Shown here: in pieces, positions 31,049 through 40,245 of the stretch
Position numbering within the stretch: position 1 is the first letter of the stretch
How the letters are laid out: each line of letters starts with the position of its first letter
Origin: Sphingomonas koreensis
Lineage (GTDB): Bacteria; Pseudomonadota; Alphaproteobacteria; Sphingomonadales; Sphingomonadaceae
DNA: 64,000 nucleotides
Assembly (NCBI GenBank): GCA_006438735.1
Contig: RCZF01000001.1
Coordinates: 744,001 to 808,000, forward strand
Direction: 5' to 3'
Program-made: the position numbers and the translations under genes
The notes under the pieces: model-generated
The model's database searches: none
Seen by the model: only the letters and a program-made list of their open reading frames with translations
What the model was told of the DNA's origin: nothing

Positions 31049-31110
31049 CCCCCGCGCCTAGCCATATCGCGCTTGGATTTCCACGCCTGCTTCGCCAAAA
31101 GGGCGGCGAC

Positions 31111-32358
31111 ATGACACGCCCCCGTATCAAACACGTGCTTTATCCGCTTGCCGCGCTGCTGTTGTTCGGCAGCGGCGGCGTCGTTCTCGGCCAGATCGAA
31201 AGCGGCGCGCGCGGCGTTGCGCCGATCGACGATTCCGGCAGTTTCGAAGTCGATGGCGTCAATGTCGATGTCACTGCCAAGGATTCGGAAGCCGCGCGCC
31301 ACGCCGGCTGGCGGCTGGCACAGCGCAAGGCCTGGGCGTTGCTGTCGAAACGGCTCGGCGGTGGCGGCGCGATGGTGTCCGATTCGACGCTCGATTCGAT
31401 CGTCTCCGCAATCGTCGTCGAGAATGAGCAGATCGGGCCGAGCCGCTATATCGCCCGGCTCGGCGTCACCTTCAATCGCAGCCGCGCGGGCGGCTTGCTC
31501 GGCATCGCCGGCGGCGGTTTCCGATCGCCGCCGCTGTTGGTGATGCCGATCGAATGGACCGGCGGCGTCGGCGAGACATTCGAGCAACGCAGCGATTGGC
31601 AACAGGCCTGGGCGCGTTTTCGTACCGGCAACAGCAGCATCGATTACGTCCGCCCGACCGGGACGGGTCCGGATGCGCTGTTGCTCAATGTCGGCCAGGC
31701 CGGCCGCCCCGGGCGCGGCTGGTGGCGCACCGTGCTCGATCAATATGGCGCGTCCGACGTGCTGATCCCGGTCGTGCGAATCTATCGGCAATATCCCGGC
31801 GGCCCGGTGATCGGCGTGTTCGAGGCGCGGCACGGGCCCGACGATCGGTTGATCCAGAGCTTCACGCTTCGGGTCAACAGCGCAGACGGGCTTGCCGCGC
31901 TCCTCGATGCCGGCGTGGCGCGGATCGATGGTGCCTATCAGGGGGCGCTGCGCAGCGGTATCCTGCGCACCGATCCGGGGCTCGCTTATGTGCCGACCCC
32001 CACGCCAACGCCGACACCGATCGATGTGGTTGCGCTCGACGCGCTGTCGCTCGAGTCGGCAACGACGGGTCAGCAGGGAACGATCATCGACGTTCAGGTC
32101 GATACGCCCAACGCCGCCGCGGTTTCGGCCAGCGAGGCGACGTTGCGCGCGGTTCCCGGCGTCAATTCGGCTTCGACCACCAGCCTGGCGATCGGCGGCG
32201 TTTCGGTGATGCGCGTGTCGTTCTCCGGCGTGCAGGCCTCGCTCGCGGCGGCGTTGCAGGCGCGCGGCTGGCAGGTGGAGAGCGGCGCCGGCGCTCTGCG
32301 CATCCGGCGCGGCTCGCCGCCCGGCGCGTCGCCAACGGGCGAAGCGACCGCGGGATGA
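31111..32358 (+). CDS. DUF2066-like exported protein
   Basis: A 415-residue protein that looks exported (N-terminal hydrophobic segment PLAALLLFGSGGVVLG). The region at about 45-280 resembles DUF2066 proteins: VNVDVTAKDSEAARHAGWRL with AWALLSKRL shortly after, and YIARLGVTFNRSRAGGLLG. A Thr/Pro linker (PTPTPTPTPI) joins a C-terminal domain of about 90 residues with a ferredoxin-like pattern (LRAVPGVNSAS). The role is unknown. Its TGA overlaps the Hda-like gene start (ATGA), which places it at the head of the hda-ppk1-ppx unit. Confidence 0.78.
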   Translation: MTRPRIKHVLYPLAALLLFGSGGVVLGQIESGARGVAPIDDSGSFEVDGVNVDVTAKDSEAARHAGWRLAQRKAWALLSKRLGGGGAMVSDSTLDSIVSAIVVENEQIGPSRYIARLGVTFNRSRAGGLLGIAGGGFRSPPLLVMPIEWTGGVGETFEQRSDWQQAWARFRTGNSSIDYVRPTGTGPDALLLNVGQAGRPGRGWWRTVLDQYGASDVLIPVVRIYRQYPGGPVIGVFEARHGPDDRLIQSFTLRVNSADGLAALLDAGVARIDGAYQGALRSGILRTDPGLAYVPTPTPTPTPIDVVALDALSLESATTGQQGTIIDVQVDTPNAAAVSASEATLRAVPGVNSASTTSLAIGGVSVMRVSFSGVQASLAAALQARGWQVESGAGALRIRRGSPPGASPTGEATAG

Positions 32359-32984
32359 GCCAGTTCGCCCTGCCGTTCGACTGGCCGGCGGACCCGCGCG
32401 ATGAAGAATTCCTGATCAGCGAATCGAACGCGCGCGCAGTTCATGCGCTGGAACATTGGGGCGCGTGGCCGGTGATGGCGGCGTTGCTGGTGGGGCCGCG
32501 AAAATCCGGCCGCAGCCTGTTGGCGCGCATCTTCGCCGCGAAAAGCGGCGGCACGATCATCGACGATGCCGAGATGCAGCCCGAATCGGCGATCTTCCAC
32601 GCCTGGAACCGCGCGCAGGCCGATCGCCATCCGCTGCTGATCGTCGCCGACGCCGCGCCGCCGCAATGGGCGATAAGGTTGCCCGATCTCCGTTCGCGGC
32701 TGACGGCGACGCCGATGCTTGAGCTCGGCGCGCCCGATGACGTGCTGATGGCCGCACTGTTCGGGCGGGCGTTCCTGCGTCGTGGTCTCGATGCGCGGCC
32801 GGAATTGATCCAATGGCTCATCGCGCGCACCGAGCGTAGTCATATTGCTGTCATGCGCACCGTCGATGTGCTCGATCAGGACGTGCTCGAACGGCGCAAA
32901 CGCTTGTCGATTCCGCTCGCCCGGGCCACATTGGCTGCGGCCGGGCTGATCGCCAGGCAGACCGCCGCAACACCCGAGGATTGA
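32355..32984 (+). CDS. Hda-like AAA+ protein (HdaA, DnaA regulator family)
   Basis: A 209-residue short AAA+ protein related to DnaA domain III. The P-loop is GPRKSGRS, with Arg where most Walker A motifs have Lys; E. coli Hda has the same replacement. IIDDAE is the Walker B-like segment and LERRKRLSIPLAR ends the lid region. There is no DNA-binding domain IV. In Caulobacter HdaA promotes DnaA-ATP hydrolysis and limits replication initiation, so the same role is inferred here. It overlaps the DUF2066 gene by 4 bp and ppk1 by one base (TGATG). Confidence 0.85.
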   Translation: MSQFALPFDWPADPRDEEFLISESNARAVHALEHWGAWPVMAALLVGPRKSGRSLLARIFAAKSGGTIIDDAEMQPESAIFHAWNRAQADRHPLLIVADAAPPQWAIRLPDLRSRLTATPMLELGAPDDVLMAALFGRAFLRRGLDARPELIQWLIARTERSHIAVMRTVDVLDQDVLERRKRLSIPLARATLAAAGLIARQTAATPED

Positions 32985-35152
32985 TGACCCGACCAGCCCA
33001 TCTTGCGCGTTTCGACGACGACGACGACGATCCTTTTGTCGGCGACGCCGGCGGCGAGCGTTATTTCAATCGCGAGCTGTCGTGGCTAGCGTTCAACCGG
33101 CGCGTGCTGGAAGAAGCGCGCAATCCCGCGCATCCCTTGCTCGAGCGGTTGCGCTTCCTGTCGATATCGGGCTCGAACCTCGACGAATTCTTCATGGTCC
33201 GCGTCGCCGGGTTGAAGGGGCAGCAGCTTCAGGATGTCGAGCGCAAATCGGTCGATGGCCGCACGCCGAGCCAGCAATTGCGCGAGATCACGATCGAGGC
33301 CGATCGGCTGATGCAGGCGCAGCAACATGTGTGGATTTCGCTTAGCGAGGAGCTTTCGGAAAATGGCATCGAGGTGCTGGACGCCGGCGGCATCGCTGAA
33401 GAAGACGAGCGCTGGCTGGAAACGCATTTCCGCGATCAAATCTTCCCGATCCTGACGCCGCAGGCGCTCGATCCCGCGCATCCTTTCCCGTTCTTGCCCA
33501 ACGGCGGATCGAGCCTGATCTTCGATCTCGTCCGCCTTTCCGATGCCGAGCCGATCCGCGAAGTCGTGCTGTTGCCAAATACCGTGCCACGCTTCCTGCG
33601 GGTGCCGGGCAAGGCGGCGCGCTATGTTGCGATGGAAACGCTGCTCAAGCATTTCTCGTCGCTGATCTTCCCCGGCTACGACGTGAAGGGGTGCGCCGCC
33701 TTCCGGCTGTTGCGCGACAGCGACATCGAAATCGAGGAGGAAGCGGAGGATTTGGTCCGTTACTTCGCCAATGCGATCAAGCGGCGGCGGCGGGGCAGGG
33801 TGATCCGTCTCGATCTCGAAACGGGCATGCATGATGCGCTGGGCGTTCTGCTCAAGGAAGAACTCGGCGGCGGGGATGCGATCATCACCGAAAGCGCCGC
33901 GTTCCTGGGCATCAGCGACCTAGAATTGCTGGTCGAGGAGAATCGTCCCGATCTCAAATTCCCGCCCTATAGCCCGCGCTTTCCCGAGCGAATCCGCGAA
34001 TTCGGCGGCGATTGCTTCGCGGCGATCAAGGCCAAGGACATCGTCGTCCATCACCCTTACGAGACGTTCGACGTCGTCCTCGCGTTTCTCAAGCAGGCGG
34101 CGGCCGATCCCGACGTGGTGGCGATCAAGCAGACGCTATACCGCGCCGGCAAGCAGCCCGCTGTCATCAACGCGCTGATCGCCGCCGCCGAATCGGGCAA
34201 ATCGGTGACCGCGGTGGTCGAGCTGAAGGCGCGCTTCGACGAAGAGCAGAACCTGCTGTGGGCGAGCGCGCTGGAGCGCGCCGGCGTCCAGGTCGTCTAT
34301 GGCTTCATCGACTGGAAGACCCACGCCAAGATCTCGATGGTCGTGCGGCGCGAGGGCAGCGAATATCGCACCTACTGCCATTTCGGCACCGGCAATTATC
34401 ACCCGATCACCGCCCGCATCTACACCGATCTGAGCTTCTTCACCGCCGACCCGCGGATCGGCAGCGACGCCGCCCATGTGTTCAATTACATCACCGGCTA
34501 TGTCGAACCCGAGCATCTCGCGCTCATCAGCATGTCGCCCCGCGACTTGCGGAGCCGGTTGGTCGAGCTGATCGACGTCGAGACCGCCAATGCCCGCACC
34601 GGCCTGCCGGCAGCGATCTGGGCCAAGATGAATTCGGTGGTCGATCCCGCGGTGATCGAAAAGCTCTACGAGGCTTCGAGCGCCGGCGTCGAAATCGATC
34701 TGATCGTGCGCGGCATCTGCTGCCTGCGACCGGGCGTGCCGGGGCTGTCCGAAAACATCCGCGTCAAATCGGTGATCGGCCGCTTTCTCGAGCACAGTCG
34801 CATCTGGGCGTTCGGCAACGGCAAGGCGCTACCCAATGACGGCGCCAAGCTGTTCATCTCGTCGGCCGATTGGATGCCGCGCAATTTCGATCGGCGCGTC
34901 GAATATATGCTGCCGATCGAGAACCCGACGGTGCACGATCAGATCCTCGATCAGGTGATGGTCGCCAATCTCCTCGACAACGAACAGAGCTGGGAATTGC
35001 AGGCCGATGGCAGCTATGTTCGCGATCAGCCCGGTGATCGGCCGTTCAACCTGCATCGTTATTTCATGACCAACCCGTCGCTATCGGGCCGCGGCGCTGC
35101 GCTCGATCACCGCGAGTCGGTGCCCAAACTCTCGCTCAGACGCCGGCGTTGA
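32984..35152 (+). CDS. ppk1: Polyphosphate kinase 1
   Basis: Polymerises ATP gamma-phosphate into inorganic polyphosphate. The 722 residues show the N-terminal domain (RYFNRELSWLAFNRRVLEEA) and both phospholipase-D-like halves. DWKTHAKISMVVRREG carries the catalytic histidine, with YCHFGTGNYHP just after, and a second pair lies in the last third (SSADWMPRNFDRRVEY). I chose the ATG at 32984; a TTG directly before it is in frame. It sits between the Hda-like gene and the exopolyphosphatase gene. Confidence 0.97.
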   Translation: MTRPAHLARFDDDDDDPFVGDAGGERYFNRELSWLAFNRRVLEEARNPAHPLLERLRFLSISGSNLDEFFMVRVAGLKGQQLQDVERKSVDGRTPSQQLREITIEADRLMQAQQHVWISLSEELSENGIEVLDAGGIAEEDERWLETHFRDQIFPILTPQALDPAHPFPFLPNGGSSLIFDLVRLSDAEPIREVVLLPNTVPRFLRVPGKAARYVAMETLLKHFSSLIFPGYDVKGCAAFRLLRDSDIEIEEEAEDLVRYFANAIKRRRRGRVIRLDLETGMHDALGVLLKEELGGGDAIITESAAFLGISDLELLVEENRPDLKFPPYSPRFPERIREFGGDCFAAIKAKDIVVHHPYETFDVVLAFLKQAAADPDVVAIKQTLYRAGKQPAVINALIAAAESGKSVTAVVELKARFDEEQNLLWASALERAGVQVVYGFIDWKTHAKISMVVRREGSEYRTYCHFGTGNYHPITARIYTDLSFFTADPRIGSDAAHVFNYITGYVEPEHLALISMSPRDLRSRLVELIDVETANARTGLPAAIWAKMNSVVDPAVIEKLYEASSAGVEIDLIVRGICCLRPGVPGLSENIRVKSVIGRFLEHSRIWAFGNGKALPNDGAKLFISSADWMPRNFDRRVEYMLPIENPTVHDQILDQVMVANLLDNEQSWELQADGSYVRDQPGDRPFNLHRYFMTNPSLSGRGAALDHRESVPKLSLRRRR

Positions 35153-35160
35153 CGCCAGCG

Positions 35161-36660
35161 ATGGCGACGCTCCTGTTCCGCAAGACGAAGCCCGAGATCG
35201 GCGCGCATCCTCGCACGGCGATCATCGACATCGGCTCGAATTCGGTGCGCCTCGTGGTTTATCAGGGCCCGGCGCGATTGCCGTCGATCCTGTTCAACGA
35301 AAAGGTCATGGCGGGGCTCGGGCGCGATCTCGCCAGCAAGGGCGCGATCGATCCGGAGGCGATGGCGCGCGCGCAGGCGGCGCTGGCGCGGTTCGCCGCC
35401 GTGGTGCGCGCGATGGAGGTGGCGACGATCCGCACCGTCGCCACAGCGGCGGTGCGTGACGCCGCCAATGGCCACGAACTGATCGACCATGCCGAGGCGA
35501 TCGGGCTGGAGGTCGAGTTGCTGTCGGGCGAGGAGGAAGCGCTGGCAGCGGGTTACGGCGTGTTGTCGGGCATTCCCGATGCCGATGGGATCGTTGGCGA
35601 TCTCGGCGGTGGTAGCCTGGAGCTGGTGCGGTTGGAGCGCGGCGAGCCGACCGAGCGCGTGTCGTTCCCGCTCGGCGTGCTGCGGATCGGTGCGATCCGC
35701 GCCAGAGGCAAGGGCGCGCTCGATCGCCACGTCACCAAGACCATCGGCAAATCGGGTTGGGCGGGCAGCGGCGCTGACAAGCCTTTCTATCTGGTCGGCG
35801 GCTCGTGGCGATCGCTTGGCCGGCTCGATATGCATCTGACCGGCTATCCGCTGCCGATCATCCACCAATATGAGATGGTCCCGACGACGGTCGCGCGGAT
35901 CGGGCGGACGATCGCGCATCTCGATCGCGCGCGGTTGCGCCAGGTGCCCGATTTATCGAACGCGCGTATCCCGACATTGGGGGACGCGGCGATGCTGCTC
36001 GGCATGCTGATCCGTCAGCTCGGCAGCGAAACGACGATCGTCTCCGCCTTCGGTTTGCGCGAAGGACTGCTGTACGGCGCGCTGAGCGAGCATGAGCGCG
36101 GCGAGGATCCGCTGATCACCGGCGCGCGTGACGAGGGGCGGCGGCTGGGGCGTTTTGCCGAACATGGCGATCTGCTCGATCGCTGGATCGCGCCCTTGTT
36201 CGTCGAGGACGATGTCGATCTCGCCCGGCTGCGCCATGCCGCGTGCCTGCTCGCCGATGTCGGCTGGCACGCTAATCCGGAGTTTCGCGCCGAGCGCGGG
36301 ATGGAAATCGCGCTGCACGGCAATTGGGTGGCGATCGATGCGCGGGGCCGCGCACTGATCGCCCAGGCGCTGTTTACCGGGCTGGGCGGCGGCAACGGAT
36401 CGCCCGCGCCGCTGCCCGCGCTCGCCTCGGCGGAAGACCTGCGACGCGCAATGGTGTGGGGGCTGGCGATCCGGCTCGGCCAGCGGATGAGCGGCGGCGT
36501 CGCCGGGCCGCTCGACCGCGCGGCGCTCCGCCGCGAGGGCAGGGCGATCGTGCTGACGCTGCCCGAAAGCGACGCTGCGCTTTACGGCGAGACTGTCGAG
36601 CGCCGTCACAAGGCGCTGGCCACGGGGCTGGGGGGCGAACCTCGGCTGACGCTGACGTAA
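35161..36660 (+). CDS. ppx: Ppx/GppA family exopolyphosphatase
   Basis: Hydrolyses polyphosphate, and in this family often pppGpp too. The 499 residues start TAIIDIGSNSVRLVVY (phosphate-binding loop 1 of the ASKHA fold), continue with ATAAVRDAANG and have GDLGGGSLELVRL (loop 2), followed by a C-terminal helical HD-like region. An alternative TTG start at 35149 overlaps the ppk1 stop (TTGA); the ATG at 35161 is preferred. Synthesis and breakdown genes for polyphosphate are thus adjacent. Confidence 0.94.
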   Translation: MATLLFRKTKPEIGAHPRTAIIDIGSNSVRLVVYQGPARLPSILFNEKVMAGLGRDLASKGAIDPEAMARAQAALARFAAVVRAMEVATIRTVATAAVRDAANGHELIDHAEAIGLEVELLSGEEEALAAGYGVLSGIPDADGIVGDLGGGSLELVRLERGEPTERVSFPLGVLRIGAIRARGKGALDRHVTKTIGKSGWAGSGADKPFYLVGGSWRSLGRLDMHLTGYPLPIIHQYEMVPTTVARIGRTIAHLDRARLRQVPDLSNARIPTLGDAAMLLGMLIRQLGSETTIVSAFGLREGLLYGALSEHERGEDPLITGARDEGRRLGRFAEHGDLLDRWIAPLFVEDDVDLARLRHAACLLADVGWHANPEFRAERGMEIALHGNWVAIDARGRALIAQALFTGLGGGNGSPAPLPALASAEDLRRAMVWGLAIRLGQRMSGGVAGPLDRAALRREGRAIVLTLPESDAALYGETVERRHKALATGLGGEPRLTLT

Positions 36661-36664
36661 CGGC

Positions 36665-36946
36665 TCAGCCGCAATTGATCCGCGTCACCACATTGCCGGC
36701 GTCGAGGTGGAGATTGAGGCGATCGCGGCGAAAGTCCATCGTCACCATCGTGCCGGGTTGAATCCATCGGAGGCTCTTTGCGCCCGATCGATCGAGCGCC
36801 GCGGCGCCAAGCTCGGCGGTTGCGGCTTTGCCGACCAGATCGTCGAGCCCATCGGCCTTGCACGATTGCGCGGCGCCGCCCACCACCGGTGTCTGCGCCG
36901 CAGCGCATGCGCCGAGCAACGCCAGCGGGAGCAGCGCGCGGATCAC
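36665..36946 (-). CDS. Peptidase inhibitor I78-like lipoprotein
   Basis: A 93-residue exported protein. The N terminus MIRALLPLALLGAC ends in a lipobox cysteine at 14. The mature part matches the I78 inhibitor pattern: CKADGLDDLVGK at the start, and PGTMVTMDFRRDRLNLHLD with VVTRINCG at the end, probably linked by a disulfide between the two cysteines. It probably protects the envelope from serine proteases. The GTG start at 36946 overlaps the rnd stop (GTGA), so it is coupled to ribonuclease D. Confidence 0.82.
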   Translation of the reverse strand: MIRALLPLALLGACAAAQTPVVGGAAQSCKADGLDDLVGKAATAELGAAALDRSGAKSLRWIQPGTMVTMDFRRDRLNLHLDAGNVVTRINCG

Positions 36947-38115
36947 GCCGCCTCCGTCCGCGTCATCTTGAGCTTGCCGTCCTTGACGCCAAAGCCGAGC
37001 CGTCCCTCAACGAGATCGAGCGCATCGCGGCCGAACTGGTCGAATCGCCAGCCCTCGAGGATCGACAGCCCCGCGCGCCGGCCCGCCGCCAGCGCCTCGA
37101 GATCGTCGCTGCGCCCGAGCAGCTTGGGCGCGACGTCGATTTCCTTAGCGCGAATCTTGAGCAGCAGCTTGAGCAGATCGGCGATCAGCGCGCCTTCCTT
37201 GCCGAGCCCGGCCTTGCGATCGTCGCGCGCGGGCAGGTCGTCCGCGCTCATCGGCTGCGCCTCGGCCAGCGCCGTCATCAGCCGGCCGCCGATGTCGTTG
37301 CCCGCCCACGCGCCCGAAAGCCCACGCACGCGCGCCAGATCGGCCTGCTTCTTCGGCGGCGAGCCGGCGAGATCGGCGAGCGTCTCGTCCTTCATGATGC
37401 GGCCGCGCGGCAGATTCTTGCCCTGAGCTTCGAGATCGCGCCACCGCGCCAGCGCCTTGAGCCGGCCGAGCACCTCTGGCTTGCGGCCGGCGATCCGCAC
37501 GCGCTTCCAGGCGAGATCGGGATCGTTGGCGTAATTGGCCGGATCGCCGATCCGGTCCATTTCCTGATCGAGCCATGCGCCGCGCCCGGTCTTCTTGAGC
37601 CGCTCGAGCATCATGGGGAAGATCGTCGCGAGATGCGTGACATCGGTGATCGCGTAATCGATCTGCCGCTTGTCGAGCGGGCGGCGGCTCCAATCAGTGA
37701 AGCGCGCGCCCTTATCCACCTGGATGCCGAGCCAGCTGTCGACCAGATTGCCGTAGCCGACCTGCTCGCCTTGCCCCAGCGCCATCGCCGCGATCTGCGT
37801 GTCGAACAACGGATGCGGCGTCGTGCCGGTGAGATTGTAAACGATTTCGAGGTCCTGCCCGCCGGCGTGGAAGACCTTGAGCACGTCTTCGTTCTTGGTC
37901 ATCAGATCGAGTAGCGGGGTGAGATCGATGCCCGGCGCCAGCGGATCGATCGCTGCGGCTTCGTTCACGTCGGCGATCTGGATCAGGCACAGCTCGGGCC
38001 AGAACGTGTTTTCGCGCATGAACTCGGTATCGACGCAGACGAACGGCGCGGTCGACAGGCGGCTGCAGAGATTGGCGAGGCTCGCCGAGTCCTCGATCAG
38101 GTCATGGATATGCAT
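36943..38115 (-). CDS. rnd: Ribonuclease D
   Basis: 3'-5' exoribonuclease for tRNA and other stable RNA 3' ends. The 390 residues have the DEDD exonuclease domain with VCVDTEFMRENTFWPELC (first Asp and Glu), VFHAGGQDLEIV (Asp) and YAITDVTHL (Tyr and Asp), followed by HRDC domains in the C-terminal half (LARVRGLSGAWAG). It is coupled to the I78 inhibitor gene. The 180-bp gap to aspS holds a REP-like repeat. Confidence 0.95.
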   Translation of the reverse strand: MHIHDLIEDSASLANLCSRLSTAPFVCVDTEFMRENTFWPELCLIQIADVNEAAAIDPLAPGIDLTPLLDLMTKNEDVLKVFHAGGQDLEIVYNLTGTTPHPLFDTQIAAMALGQGEQVGYGNLVDSWLGIQVDKGARFTDWSRRPLDKRQIDYAITDVTHLATIFPMMLERLKKTGRGAWLDQEMDRIGDPANYANDPDLAWKRVRIAGRKPEVLGRLKALARWRDLEAQGKNLPRGRIMKDETLADLAGSPPKKQADLARVRGLSGAWAGNDIGGRLMTALAEAQPMSADDLPARDDRKAGLGKEGALIADLLKLLLKIRAKEIDVAPKLLGRSDDLEALAAGRRAGLSILEGWRFDQFGRDALDLVEGRLGFGVKDGKLKMTRTEAA

Positions 38116-38189
38116 TGCAGCCCCATAGCGAGGGCGGGGCGGGTTGACAAAGTGGCATGTGCGAGGGAAGCGCGACCACTCTCTTGACC

Positions 38190-38277
38190 GTCATCCCCGC
38201 GAAAGCAGGGACCCATCTCCGAACCGCCGCACGCTAGGCACGGATACGAAATGGGTTCCCGCTTTCGCGGGAATGAC
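38190..38277. repeat. REP-like palindromic repeat, family A, copy 3
   Basis: Left arm 38190-38215 begins GTCATCCCCGCGAAAGCAGG; right arm 38252-38277 ends TTCCCGCTTTCGCGGGAATG plus AC. It lies between divergent rnd and aspS and ends 24 bp before the aspS start, so it is part of the aspS leader or promoter region. At 88 bp it matches copy 4. Confidence 0.85.
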
Positions 38278-38301
38278 GGCGGTATTTGGAAGACGATGAC
38301 C

Positions 38302-40134
38302 ATGCACGCCTATCGCACCCACAATTGCGGCGCCCTGCGCCCCGAAAACGTCGGCGAGGAAGTTCGCGTTTCGGGCTGGGTCCACAAGAAGCGCGATCAC
38401 GGCGATCTGGTGTTCATCGATCTGCGCGATCATTTCGGCATCACCCAGATCGTCACCGAGGTCGATGGCCCGGCATTCAAGGTGATCGAGAGCCTGAAGA
38501 ACGAGTCGGTCGTCACCATCACTGGCAAGGTGACGGCGCGCGCGCCCGAGGCGGTCAATCCGAACCTGCCGACCGGCGGCGTCGAGGTCCGCGCGACCGC
38601 GGCGACGGTGCAGAGCCAGGCGCACGAACTGCCGATGCCGGTGGCGGGCGACGCCGAGTACCCGGAGGACATCCGCCTCAAATACCGCTTCCTTGATCTG
38701 CGCCGCGAGCGGCTGCACCAGAACATAATGTTGCGCTCGTCGGTGATCGCCAGCGTGCGCAAGCGGATGATCGACCAGGGCTTCACCGAATTCCAGACCC
38801 CGATCCTGACCGCCTCGTCGCCCGAGGGCGCGCGCGATTACCTTGTTCCCAGCCGCGTTCATCCGGGCAAGTTCTACGCGCTGCCGCAGGCGCCGCAGAT
38901 GTTCAAGCAGCTGCTGATGGTCGCCGGGTTCGACAAATATTTCCAGATCGCGCCGTGCTTCCGCGACGAGGACGCGCGCGCCGATCGCTCACCGGGTGAG
39001 TTCTACCAGCTCGATTTCGAGATGAGCTTCGTCACGCAGGAAGATGTCTTCAACGCGATCGAGCCCGTGCTGCACGGGCTGTTCGAGGAATTCGCCGACT
39101 GGCAGGGCAAGGGGCGCAAGGTCTCGGCGCTGCCGTTCAAGCGCATCCCGTTCCGCGAGGCGATGCTCAAATATGGCAGCGACAAGCCCGATCTGCGTAA
39201 CCCGATCCTGATCTCCGACGTCTCCGATCACTTCAAGGGATCGGGCTTCGGGTTGTTCGATCGTATCGTCGGGGAGGGCGGGGTGGTCCGCGCGATCCCG
39301 ACGCCGAACACCGCCGAGAAGAGCCGCAAGTTCTTCGACGATCTCAACGATTGGGCGCGTTCTGAGGGCCACGCCGGGCTCGGCTATATCACGCAGAAGA
39401 ACGGCGAGCTCGGTGGGCCGATCGCCAAAAACCATGGCGAGGAGGCGACGCGCAAACTGATCGCCGATCTCGGGCTGGGTCCGAACGACGGGATCGTGTT
39501 CGCGGCGGGCAAGGAATTGCAGGCGGCTAAGCTCGCCGGCGCGGCGCGGACGCGGATTGGGCAGGAGCTCGCCATGATCGACGAGAGCCGGTTCGAGTTC
39601 TGCTGGATCGTCGATTTCCCGATGTTCGAATATGACGAGGACGCCAAGAAGGTCGATTTCAGCCACAACCCCTTCTCGATGCCGCAGGGCGAGTTGGACG
39701 CGCTGGAGACCAAGGACCCGCTCGATATTCTCGCTTATCAGTACGATATCGTCTGCAACGGCGTGGAGCTGTCATCGGGCGCGATCCGGAACCACCGGCC
39801 CGAGATCATGTACAAGGCGTTCGAGATAGCCGGCTATTCCAGGGAAGACGTCGACACCAATTTCGCCGGTATGATCAACGCGTTCAAGTTCGGCGCGCCG
39901 CCGCATGGCGGGTCGGCGCCGGGGATCGACCGGATGGTGATGCTGCTCGCCGGTGAGCCCAACATCCGCGAGGTAGTGCTGTTCCCGATGAACCAGCGCG
40001 CCGAGGATCTGATGATGGGCGCGCCGGGGCCGGTCAGCGCCAAGCAATTGCGCGAGCTCAATATCCGGCTGGTCGATCAACCCGGCGCTGCGCAGAAGAA
40101 TGTCGATGAGGTGGTGACGCCCAAGGCGGGGTGA
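38302..40134 (+). CDS. aspS: Aspartyl-tRNA synthetase (AspRS, bacterial type, possibly Asp/Asn)
   Basis: Charges tRNA with aspartate. The 610 residues begin [17 protein letters not shown], then the anticodon-binding OB fold with [20 protein letters not shown], class II motif 2 ([19 protein letters not shown]) and motif 3 ([20 protein letters not shown]). A bacterial GAD insertion occupies about 300-420. The ATG at 38302 is chosen over 38296 because GGAAG at 38288-38292 then has 9 bp spacing. No gatCAB genes are in the window, so whether it also mischarges tRNA-Asn cannot be judged. Confidence 0.96.
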   Translation: MHAYRTHNCGALRPENVGEEVRVSGWVHKKRDHGDLVFIDLRDHFGITQIVTEVDGPAFKVIESLKNESVVTITGKVTARAPEAVNPNLPTGGVEVRATAATVQSQAHELPMPVAGDAEYPEDIRLKYRFLDLRRERLHQNIMLRSSVIASVRKRMIDQGFTEFQTPILTASSPEGARDYLVPSRVHPGKFYALPQAPQMFKQLLMVAGFDKYFQIAPCFRDEDARADRSPGEFYQLDFEMSFVTQEDVFNAIEPVLHGLFEEFADWQGKGRKVSALPFKRIPFREAMLKYGSDKPDLRNPILISDVSDHFKGSGFGLFDRIVGEGGVVRAIPTPNTAEKSRKFFDDLNDWARSEGHAGLGYITQKNGELGGPIAKNHGEEATRKLIADLGLGPNDGIVFAAGKELQAAKLAGAARTRIGQELAMIDESRFEFCWIVDFPMFEYDEDAKKVDFSHNPFSMPQGELDALETKDPLDILAYQYDIVCNGVELSSGAIRNHRPEIMYKAFEIAGYSREDVDTNFAGMINAFKFGAPPHGGSAPGIDRMVMLLAGEPNIREVVLFPMNQRAEDLMMGAPGPVSAKQLRELNIRLVDQPGAAQKNVDEVVTPKAG

Positions 40135-40136
40135 TC

Positions 40137-40242
40137 GTCCCCTCCGGCTTGCGGGAGGGGCCGGGGGAGGGCATGTAACGGCCATGCGCCTCAACCATGC
40201 AATCACAACCCCTCCCCTAACCCCTTCCGCAGGCGGGAGGGG
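40137..40242. repeat. Palindromic intergenic repeat, family C
   Basis: Left part reads CCCCTCCGGCTTGCGGGAGG then GGCCGGGGGAGGG; right part reads CCCTCCCCTAACCCC then TTCCGCAGGCGGGAGGGG. The arms are inverted and each can fold as a hairpin. This sequence differs from families A and B. The end of the right arm supplies the GGAGG ribosome-binding site of the polyphosphate kinase 2 gene. Confidence 0.8.
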
Positions 40243-40245
40243 AAC

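Noticed and set aside
38144..38149. TTGACA as a -35 box for aspS
   Set aside because: No -10-like hexamer at 16-19 bp spacing downstream, and a REP-like repeat lies between it and the gene.
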